This document shows, one piece after another, positions 1-5,340 of a stretch of 7,496 nt of DNA. A program made the translations under genes and the position numbers. The stretch is taken from the NCBI GenBank assembly GCA_017548225.1, contig JAFYMV010000031.1, positions 1 through 7,496 of the forward strand. Reading direction: 5' to 3'. How positions within the stretch are numbered: the first letter of the stretch is position 1; the number at the start of each line of letters is the position of its first letter. The DNA comes from Bacteroidaceae bacterium (lineage in GTDB: Bacteria > Bacteroidota > Bacteroidia > Bacteroidales > Bacteroidaceae). The notes under the pieces are model-generated. The model saw only the letters and a program-made list of their open reading frames with translations, was not told the DNA's origin and did not search any database.

Positions 1-1038
1 GACTTTCTGCCTGGTGCCATCAGTGGCATGAAGGCCGTGAGCACACTGGGCTACGAACTGGTGATGTGCAGCAACCAGGACGGACTGGGTACTGCGAGTT
101 TTCCCATGGAGGATTTCCTTCCTCCGCAGGAGATGATGCTCAAGGTGCTCGCCTCTGAGGGGGTGCGATTTGATGATATTCTCATTGATCCTACCATGCC
201 CGAAGAGAATGCGCCCACGCGCAAGCCGGGCATCGGCATGTTTGGCAAGTACCTCATGGGCGACTATAACCTGGCAGAGAGCTTTGTCATCGGCGACCGC
301 CTTACTGATGTGATGTTGGCCAAGAATCTTGGTGCGCGTGCTATCTTGTTGCAGAACCCCGAGAAGGGGATGCCCGCCCTTGCCGAGAAGGGGCTCACCG
401 AGGTGTGTGCCCTCTGCACCACTTCGTGGAGCGAGGTGGCAGAGTATCTGCGCCGCACCACACGCGTGGCTACTGTGGAGCGCAATACCCGCGAGACACA
501 GATCAGCGTCACCGTAGACCTTGACGGACGCATGCCCTCGCACATCGATACGGGACTGAAGTTCTTCGACCATATGCTGGACCAGATTGCCCATCACGGA
601 GGTCTCTCGCTGCAGGTGCAGTGCAAGGGCGATCTTGAGGTGGACGAGCACCATACGATGGAGGATGTGGCTATCGCCTTGGGTGACACGCTGCGCGAGG
701 CATTGGGCGACAAGCGTGGTATCGAGCGCTATGGCTTTGCCCTGCCTATGGACGAGTGCAAGGCGTTGGTGCTGCTCGATCTCGGTGGCCGCATCGACTT
801 TGATTGGGATGTGACCTTTACCCGCGAGTATGTGGGCGACACACCTACCGAGATGTTCCGTCATTTCTTCTATTCGCTATGCGCAGCCTTGCGATGCAAC
901 CTGCACATCAGCGCGCGTGGCGAGAACAACCACCACCTCATCGAGGGCATCTTCAAGGCCTTTGCCCGCAGCTTGCGCACGGCCATACACCGCCAACCCT
1001 TCAACTACGACCTTCCCAGTAGCAAGGGAGTGCTTTGA
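1..1038 (+). CDS. hisB: Bifunctional histidinol-phosphatase / imidazoleglycerol-phosphate dehydratase HisB (5' truncated by window)
   Basis: Catalyses two cytosolic steps of histidine synthesis: dehydration of imidazoleglycerol phosphate (C-terminal domain) and dephosphorylation of histidinol phosphate (N-terminal HAD domain). The reading frame is open from base 1, and the visible 345 residues begin DFLPGAISGM. Compared from memory with the 355-residue E. coli protein, about 30 N-terminal residues are missing, including the DxDGT nucleophile motif, which should lie upstream of the window. HAD motifs seen: SNQDG at residues 24-28, RKP at 74-76, GDRxxD at 98-103. Dehydratase motifs seen: FFDHM ending at 192, DEHHTMED at 215-222, PMDE near 249-252, NHH at 310-312, and the usual C-terminus PSSKGVL. 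The loop at 62-76 lacks the Cys/His zinc ligands found in E. coli HisB. In related bacteria hisB often ends a hisGDCB operon, and the terminator just downstream fits that. Confidence 0.96.
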   Translation, partial: DFLPGAISGMKAVSTLGYELVMCSNQDGLGTASFPMEDFLPPQEMMLKVLASEGVRFDDILIDPTMPEENAPTRKPGIGMFGKYLMGDYNLAESFVIGDRLTDVMLAKNLGARAILLQNPEKGMPALAEKGLTEVCALCTTSWSEVAEYLRRTTRVATVERNTRETQISVTVDLDGRMPSHIDTGLKFFDHMLDQIAHHGGLSLQVQCKGDLEVDEHHTMEDVAIALGDTLREALGDKRGIERYGFALPMDECKALVLLDLGGRIDFDWDVTFTREYVGDTPTEMFRHFFYSLCAALRCNLHISARGENNHHLIEGIFKAFARSLRTAIHRQPFNYDLPSSKGVL

Positions 1039-1063
1039 TGGGGGAGAGTGATCAGTCATGAAC

Positions 1064-1100
1064 AATGAGGTGGAGCGAGTCTCCACCTCATTTCTTTTTT
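1064..1100 (+). terminator. Intrinsic terminator of hisB
   Basis: A perfect 12-bp stem (AATGAGGTGGAG at 1064-1075, its complement at 1081-1092) with a 5-base loop CGAGT is followed by the T-rich run TTCTTTTTT. It starts 25 bases after the hisB stop. The T-run overlaps the stop codon of the converging thiamine pyrophosphokinase gene (1099-1101). On the minus strand the stem is not followed by a T-run, so it should work mainly for the plus strand. Confidence 0.92.
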
Positions 1101-1722
1101 AGTGCTGGTCGGGATAGGCTATGAATACCAGGTACTCCCCTTCGGCCTCGATGGTGAAGGTGTCTCCTGTGGTGCGGTTGAGCGTGCCTTGCCACCAGGT
1201 GGTGAAGTCGTAGATGGGGTAGGCGAGTCCTGCCGATTGGAGTCCCTTGCCTGTGAAATTGAATATTGATACCTGTTGTCCGGGCTGGCAAGGGAAGGTG
1301 CGTGTGCCTACACAGGGGATGAACACTCCGTAGTCGGTGTAGCTGCGTACCTCGATACCCATGCGCATATACTCCATCAGTAGGCTGATGTTACCTATGG
1401 TATGGTCCTCGCGTTTGCCCGTAGCGCCCACGATGGCGATGCGCTTCATGCCCAGCGCGTGGAGGTGTTGCACCGCTTTGGTTTGGTCGTTGGTCTCTTG
1501 GTCGGGGTTATGGTGTATGAGTGAGGCATAGCGCTCACGGTACTCATCGCATAGCGAGTCGCCGTCGCCAATGATGATGTCGGGCAGATGGCCTTTGGTG
1601 ATGTATTCGTTGGCACCACCATCGCAGCAAGCCACATAGGGCGCTTCGTGCAGCAGTTGTAGGGGGAGTGGCTTTGTAGGGTAGTCACCATTGGCAAGTA
1701 TTACGGCTTCAATCTTATCCAT
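1099..1722 (-). CDS. thiN: Thiamine pyrophosphokinase
   Basis: Transfers pyrophosphate from ATP to thiamine, giving the cofactor thiamine diphosphate in the cytosol. It salvages imported thiamine and is distinct from the ThiL de novo route. The 207-residue length is normal for the family. Motifs seen in order: LANGDYP near 9-15, CDGGAN at 33-38, IIGDGDS at 50-56 (usually GDFDS or GDLDS), QETNDQTKA near 75-83 (the family's T-D-x-x-K-A region) and GATGKREDH at 99-107, followed by N111. These acidic and KxxDH residues match the ATP/magnesium and thiamine sites of the family. The ATG at 1722 lies inside the end of the PnuC gene: ATGGATAA holds this start and the upstream TAA, an 8-base overlap that implies coupled translation. 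It is the last gene of a three-gene operon and converges on hisB. Confidence 0.95.
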   Translation of the reverse strand: MDKIEAVILANGDYPTKPLPLQLLHEAPYVACCDGGANEYITKGHLPDIIIGDGDSLCDEYRERYASLIHHNPDQETNDQTKAVQHLHALGMKRIAIVGATGKREDHTIGNISLLMEYMRMGIEVRSYTDYGVFIPCVGTRTFPCQPGQQVSIFNFTGKGLQSAGLAYPIYDFTTWWQGTLNRTTGDTFTIEAEGEYLVFIAYPDQH

Positions 1723-2281
1723 AGCTCTTAATTATCTTTTTCCAGTTTATCCAGCCGAATACGGCCACGACGGCATATAGGGCATATAGCGCTGCGGTGA
1801 AATATAGTTCCTTATATATGTATAATCCCACGCACACGACATCTACCGCCATCCATGTCCACCACTGTTCCAGATACTTGCGGGCGAGCATCCACATGCC
1901 GATAATGCTGAGTGCCGTGGTGAAGGCATCGCACCAGGGCACATCGCTGTCGGTGTGGTTGATTAGAATCCAGGCAATGGCAATGAACGCTACGACAAAT
2001 ACTGCCAATGCCTTCAAGCCGTTGCGTAAGGGGATATGCGTGATGGGGAGCTCTTGTTGCTCATGGGTGGTATTTCCATACTTCCATACTGCCCATCCGT
2101 AGATGGCTGCAAAGAGGTAATAGATGTTGATGCCAAAGTCGGCATAGAGTCCAGCATCGTAGTATACGAAAAGGTAGATGGCAGGCATGACGATGCTTGC
2201 TGCCCACAGGTAGATGCTTGCCCGGTATTCGAGCCAGAGGTATATCAACCCTACGATAGTGCCGATGATTTCTAATGCCAT
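1715..2281 (-). CDS. pnuC: PnuC-family vitamin transporter, probably PnuT-type thiamine permease
   Basis: Inner-membrane permease of the PnuC family, which moves unphosphorylated vitamins by facilitated diffusion and depends on a cytosolic kinase for trapping. The 188 residues contain about seven hydrophobic segments (roughly 3-18, 21-40, 47-66, 89-107, 118-134, 140-158, 160-180). Family-like aromatic motifs are YGWAVW at 61-66 and GWINWKK at 176-182. The family alone would suggest nicotinamide riboside. Here the gene overlaps thiamine pyrophosphokinase by 8 bases, and comparative genomics has proposed PnuT-kinase operons for thiamine uptake in Bacteroidetes, so thiamine is the preferred substrate (inference). 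The ATG at 2281 is 15 bases after the upstream lipoprotein gene ends. The usual operon partner, a TonB-dependent outer-membrane receptor, is not seen here. Confidence 0.92.
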   Translation of the reverse strand: MALEIIGTIVGLIYLWLEYRASIYLWAASIVMPAIYLFVYYDAGLYADFGINIYYLFAAIYGWAVWKYGNTTHEQQELPITHIPLRNGLKALAVFVVAFIAIAWILINHTDSDVPWCDAFTTALSIIGMWMLARKYLEQWWTWMAVDVVCVGLYIYKELYFTAALYALYAVVAVFGWINWKKIIKSYG

Positions 2282-2296
2282 ACGCTTCTTCTGTTG

Positions 2297-3319
2297 TTAT
2301 TCGATGAGGAAATAATAGTCTTCGTCATCTCTGAGTCCTGATAAAGTCTCCATACAACCGGCATAGTAGGTGTCCTTATAATCTCTCAACACACCTTTAA
2401 CGGTGAGCATTCGATGCAAGTTCTGCGGATTGTCTGTGAGGTTTATGCGTTGGCGTAGCGTAGTCTCTGCAGGCAACTCCACGATGATGATTTCGTTTGT
2501 CTCTTGAGTGTTATCGGCAAGTACAATGTTGTTTCTTGCTCGGGTAGAGATTTGTTCCTCACTAGGGTTGAAGCAGATGGAGCTTCCATTGTAATACCCT
2601 ACGATGTATCCCTTGATATAGGGCTGCTTCCCTTTATTCTGTAGTGTTATGGCTTCGGTGATGCTCACCGTGTCATTTCGTGTAGCATCAGGGTCAGAGG
2701 GTATGTTGGGCGTATCTGAATCGTCCGGATTGTCCGGTATTTCCGGGGAGTCAGGACTGTCCGGATAATCTGGGGAGTCCGTAGTATCCGTGAAGATATA
2801 ATCTGCGATATTTCGTATGCCCGGTACATCGTAGTAGAGTGTGATGTTGCCTAGTATGAGCACCTTGCGGTGATAGTTCTGTGGCGTGTCGTAGAGGTTG
2901 AGTTCGTCGCGTTCGGCAGAGTTGTTGGGTAGCTCTACGGGCATGCAACGCAGGTAATCATTCTCATTCCCAGAAGGGAAGGTGTCGGCAAGTAGGATGT
3001 TTGACGCTGTGGTAGCCTTTTGCGTGTAGTTACATCCATTCTTCATGGAGCCTTTGACGCAGCCCACGATATATCCCTCTATCCATACCTCTTTGCCGCG
3101 CCCCAATGTCTGCGCCTCGGCAATGGAGTAGGGCGATGCATAGGTGCCTTCGTGGACGATGGCTACCGAGTCTTGCGAAGGTATGTTATCGGATGTCGTA
3201 CCGCTCTGCCCGGTGTGCGTAGGGGTGTCGTCGGGTTCCCCCAAAATGACAGGGCCCGTGCATGCTGTCAGCCAAATGGCGCAGCCCAATAGGAGTGATA
3301 TGCCAAACGAACATTTCAT
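2297..3319 (-). CDS. Lipoprotein with two tandem OB-fold-like (DUF6359-like) domains
   Basis: A 340-residue predicted lipoprotein. From ATG 3319 it begins MKCSFGISLLLGCAIWLTAC: a short hydrophobic signal peptide with lipobox LTAC, so Cys20 would be lipidated. The frame extends upstream to a TTG at 3358, but that would add 13 residues before the signal peptide, so the ATG is preferred. Two related domains lie at about 61-177 and 217-340. Both contain an S-I-x-E-A-x-x-L helix start, then GYIVG, N-I-x-LAD, VELP, N-L-x-D-x-PQN-x-HR and a following Gly. This resembles the DUF6359 family of Bacteroidales surface proteins, whose function is not known to me. A D/P/S-rich linker (about 178-216) joins the domains. 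It is the first gene of an operon with a thiamine-type transporter and thiamine pyrophosphokinase, so vitamin binding is conceivable but unproven. The family name is from recognition of the motifs, not a search. Confidence 0.85.
   Translation of the reverse strand: MKCSFGISLLLGCAIWLTACTGPVILGEPDDTPTHTGQSGTTSDNIPSQDSVAIVHEGTYASPYSIAEAQTLGRGKEVWIEGYIVGCVKGSMKNGCNYTQKATTASNILLADTFPSGNENDYLRCMPVELPNNSAERDELNLYDTPQNYHRKVLILGNITLYYDVPGIRNIADYIFTDTTDSPDYPDSPDSPEIPDNPDDSDTPNIPSDPDATRNDTVSITEAITLQNKGKQPYIKGYIVGYYNGSSICFNPSEEQISTRARNNIVLADNTQETNEIIIVELPAETTLRQRINLTDNPQNLHRMLTVKGVLRDYKDTYYAGCMETLSGLRDDEDYYFLIE
2690..2779 (-). repeat. Ten-unit 9-bp repeat coding for an x-x-Pro linker
   Basis: Within the lipoprotein gene, thirty residues (181-210 from the ATG start) read as ten triplets: DSP, DYP, DSP, DSP, EIP, DNP, DDS, DTP, NIP, SDP. 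Nine of ten end in proline. The DNA is therefore an imperfect 9-bp tandem array with recurrent TCCGG on the plus strand. The encoded segment is probably an extended, acidic, disordered spacer between the two globular domains. Confidence 0.8.
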
Positions 3320-3341
3320 AATGGCCGCGAAGTAACAAATT

Positions 3342-3360
3342 ATTTGCTTGAATTGCAAAT
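3342..3360. other. Inverted repeat ATTTGC-N7-GCAAAT upstream of the lipoprotein gene
   Basis: Perfect 6-base arms (3342-3347 and 3355-3360) are separated by seven bases, about 23 bases upstream of the lipoprotein ATG. It could be an operator or part of the minus-strand promoter region. No good TAnnTTTG element is visible for this operon between 3320 and 3462. Chance occurrence in AT-rich DNA is quite possible. Confidence 0.3.
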
Positions 3361-3386
3361 TCGGGCATTGATTTGTGCCGATAGTA

Positions 3387-3418
3387 TTAGGTAATAAAGA
3401 AAATAAGTTATAAATTTG
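3387..3418 (+). promoter_or_regulatory. Bacteroidales-type promoter of fba
   Basis: A perfect -7 element TAAATTTG (consensus TAnnTTTG) lies at 3411-3418. TTAG at 3387-3390, a 3/4 match to the TTTG -33 element, is separated from it by exactly 20 bases. Transcription would start near 3424, leaving a leader of about 40 bases before the fba ATG at 3463. The leader is A/T-rich with no strong Shine-Dalgarno sequence, as is common for highly expressed Bacteroidales genes. Confidence 0.75.
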
Positions 3419-3462
3419 CAGCGGAATATATTATGTGTAACCATATAAATTTTTAAGTAACA

Positions 3463-4461
3463 ATGATTAGCTACAAAGAATTGGGTCTTGTAAACACCAA
3501 GGAGATGTTTGCAAAGGCAATGGAAGGCGGCTACGCTATCCCCGCGTTCAACTTCAACAACATGGAGCAGCTCCAGGCTATCGTACAGGCAGCCGTTGAG
3601 ACAAAGTCTCCCGTTATCCTTCAGGTTTCTAAGGGTGCTCGTCAATACGCTAACCAGACTCTTCTCCGCTACATGGCTGAGGGTGCTGTAGAGTATGCAA
3701 AGGAGCTCGGTTGCGAAAAGCCTGAGATTGTGCTTCACCTCGACCACGGTGATAGCTTCGAGACATGTAAGTCTTGCATCGACATGGGCTTCTCTTCAGT
3801 AATGATCGACGGTTCACACCTCCCCTACGACGAGAATGTTGCTCTCACCAAGAAGGTTGTTGAGTATGCACACCAGTTCGGCGTAACTGTTGAGGGTGAG
3901 CTTGGTATCCTCGCAGGTGTTGAGGACGATGTAGTTGCTGAGCACCACACTTACACACGCCCTGAGGAGGTTGTTGACTTCGTGACAAAGACTGGTTGCG
4001 ACAGCTTGGCTATCTCTATCGGTACTTCACACGGTGCTAACAAGTTTAAGCCCGAGCAGTGCACACGCAACGAGAAGGGTATCCTCGTTCCTCCCCCCTT
4101 GGCATTCGATGTACTCGAGGGTTGCATGAAGGAGCTCCCCGGCTTCCCCATCGTGCTCCACGGTTCTTCTTCAGTTCCCCAGGAAGAGGTTGAGACCATC
4201 AACAAGTATGGTGGTGCTTTGAAGGATGCTATCGGTATCCCCGAAGAGGAGTTGCGTAAGGCTGCTTCATTGGCAGTTTGCAAGATCAACATCGACTCTG
4301 ATAGCCGTCTCGCTATGACTGCTGCTATCCGTGAGGTGTTTGCAACAAAGCCCGCTGAGTTCGACCCCCGTAAGTACCTCGGTCCCGCTCGCGAGAACAT
4401 GAAGAAGCAGTACATCCACAAGATTGTGAATGTGCTTGGTTCTGACAACAAGCTTGCTTAA
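3463..4461 (+). CDS. fba: Class II fructose-1,6-bisphosphate aldolase
   Basis: Zinc-dependent aldolase of glycolysis and gluconeogenesis, interconverting fructose 1,6-bisphosphate with dihydroxyacetone phosphate and glyceraldehyde 3-phosphate in the cytosol. The 332-residue TIM-barrel protein shows the class II motifs in order: IPAFNFNN at 26-33, HLDHGDS at 92-98 (Asp94 as catalytic acid/base, His95 a zinc ligand), GELG at 145-148, GTSHGANKF at 187-195 (His190 zinc ligand), LHGSSSVP at 232-239 (His233 zinc ligand) and NIDSDSR at 276-282 (phosphate and substrate binding). These assignments follow the known family. The ATG at 3463 directly precedes the conserved N-terminus. The gene looks monocistronic, with its own promoter and terminator. 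Codons lean to GGT, GCT, CGT, AAG and ATC, more so than the adjacent minus-strand genes, consistent with strong expression. Confidence 0.97.
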   Translation: MISYKELGLVNTKEMFAKAMEGGYAIPAFNFNNMEQLQAIVQAAVETKSPVILQVSKGARQYANQTLLRYMAEGAVEYAKELGCEKPEIVLHLDHGDSFETCKSCIDMGFSSVMIDGSHLPYDENVALTKKVVEYAHQFGVTVEGELGILAGVEDDVVAEHHTYTRPEEVVDFVTKTGCDSLAISIGTSHGANKFKPEQCTRNEKGILVPPPLAFDVLEGCMKELPGFPIVLHGSSSVPQEEVETINKYGGALKDAIGIPEEELRKAASLAVCKINIDSDSRLAMTAAIREVFATKPAEFDPRKYLGPARENMKKQYIHKIVNVLGSDNKLA

Positions 4462-4483
4462 TTCTTACGAAAGCAATAGAACG

Positions 4484-4520
4484 AAGAAAGATGCATCCGC
4501 AGATGCATCTTTCTTTATTT
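4484..4520. terminator. Strong terminator between fba and the converging ABC gene, possibly bidirectional
   Basis: A perfect 14-bp stem (4484-4497 with 4502-4515, arm AAGAAAGATGCATC) has a 4-base loop CGCA. It lies 22 bases after the fba stop and is followed on the plus strand by TTTATTT. Read on the minus strand the right arm ends in TTTCTT and is followed by CGTTCT, so it may also stop the ABC operon, whose last stop codon is 57 bases away. Confidence 0.88.
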
Positions 4521-4551
4521 ATATAGGTATCTCTTTCTTTATATAGCTATC
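4508..4551. repeat. Imperfect direct repeat beside the terminator
   Basis: TCTTTCTTTAT occurs at 4508-4518 and 4532-4542. ATATAGGTATC at 4521-4531 is echoed by ATATAGCTATC at 4541-4551. The first unit includes the right arm and T-run of the fba terminator, so this looks like a local duplication of its tail. No function is evident. Confidence 0.5.
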
Positions 4552-4572
4552 AATTCTTGGTTGCCGGGATGG

Positions 4573-5298
4573 CTACTGTGGGGAGGTCTCTTCCTGGAAG
4601 TCTACGCTGAAGTAGTCCTCCAGTTCTTGCTCTGCCGTGTGGGCAGCATTGTCGATATCGCGGATGATAACTCCATTCTCCAACAGGGCGATGCGCTTGC
4701 ACACATCGGATGTGTGGTTCAGGTTGTGGCTCGATACGAGAATTGTAGCGCCAGTCTCCCTGTTGTACTCTGCCAATAGGTGCTTGATGATTGATTGTGA
4801 TGAGGGGTCAAGGAAGTTGAACGGCTCGTCCAGGATGAGCAGTGAGGGGTGGTGCAGCATGGCTCCGATGATGCCAATCTTTTGTTTATTGCCGCGCGAA
4901 AAGTCGCGTATGAGCTTCTTTTGTCCTAATACCTCACTGCTCATGAAGCGGGCGAAGGGGGCGAGGCGTGCATCTACCTCCTCCTTTTTCAGCCCATAGG
5001 CGCGCCCGAGAAAATAGAAATACTCTTCGGGGGTGAGATAATCAATCAGAAAGCTGTCGTCGATGAACGCTCCGGTATGTCGTTTCCACTCCTCGCTCTT
5101 TGATACATCGATGTCGTCCATGTATACCTTGCCTTCATCGGCTTGCAGCAGGTCGAGGATAAGGCGGAAAAGGGTAGTCTTGCCCGCTCCATTGTTGCCG
5201 ACAAGTCCCAGCAGAGTACCTTGAGCAATGGTGTAATCGGTTATGTTGACGGCGACTTTCTCGCCAAATCGTTTGGTCAGGTTACTGATAGTAAGCAT
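4573..5298 (-). CDS. ABC transporter ATP-binding protein with an atypical signature motif
   Basis: A 241-residue nucleotide-binding subunit that would power the membrane protein encoded just upstream. Seen in order: Walker A GNNGAGKT at 34-41, signature region FSRGNKQK at 133-140 (canonical LSGGQ), Walker B LLILDEP at 153-159, D-loop FLD at 162-164 and the switch His in SSH at 189-191. Where a Q-loop glutamine is expected the sequence reads TGAFIDDSF (75-83), with acidic residues and no Gln. The motifs needed for ATP binding and hydrolysis are otherwise intact. The final 20 or so residues are acidic. It is the second gene of a two-gene unit, 42 bases after its partner. Its closest general resemblance is to ABC-2-type export ATPases. 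The substrate is unknown. Confidence 0.93.
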   Translation of the reverse strand: MLTISNLTKRFGEKVAVNITDYTIAQGTLLGLVGNNGAGKTTLFRLILDLLQADEGKVYMDDIDVSKSEEWKRHTGAFIDDSFLIDYLTPEEYFYFLGRAYGLKKEEVDARLAPFARFMSSEVLGQKKLIRDFSRGNKQKIGIIGAMLHHPSLLILDEPFNFLDPSSQSIIKHLLAEYNRETGATILVSSHNLNHTSDVCKRIALLENGVIIRDIDNAAHTAEQELEDYFSVDFQEETSPQ

Positions 5299-5340
5299 GT
5301 GGGTGAATTGAAAATTGAAGATTAAAAATTGATTTCGGGA
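5299..5340. other. AT-rich spacer between the DUF5687-like and ABC genes
   Basis: This 42-base spacer contains loosely repeated AATTGA-type units (AATTGAAAATTGAAG followed by AAAAATTGA). I see no terminator hairpin and no TAnnTTTG element in it, so the two genes are probably cotranscribed. The repetition may be a simple-sequence tract with no function. Confidence 0.5.

Noticed and set aside
3320..3358. A TTG start at 3358 for the lipoprotein, giving 353 residues
   Set aside because: It would place 13 residues before a normal lipoprotein signal peptide; ATG 3319 gives a compact signal with lipobox LTAC.
3361..3393. A possible TPP riboswitch core on the minus strand (ACCTAATACTATCGGC followed by AATGCC)
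   Set aside because: It only partly matches the consensus around ACCTGAT and AATGCC, the spacing is wrong, and the obligatory CTGAGA segment and closing helix are absent.
3340..3747. A 135-codon minus-strand frame overlapping the fba promoter and 5' end
   Set aside because: It runs antisense through conserved fba sequence and the promoter, shows no recognisable domain, and conflicts with the divergent gene layout.
3951..4451. A 166-codon open frame antisense to fba
   Set aside because: It lies wholly opposite the highly conserved aldolase, has no promoter or recognisable domain, and is explained by the biased codon use of fba.
5299..5340. AATTGA-type repeats considered as a CRISPR-like or mobile-element remnant
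   Set aside because: The units are short, degenerate and only about three in number, without spacers or flanking cas or transposase genes. It is simple AT-rich sequence.
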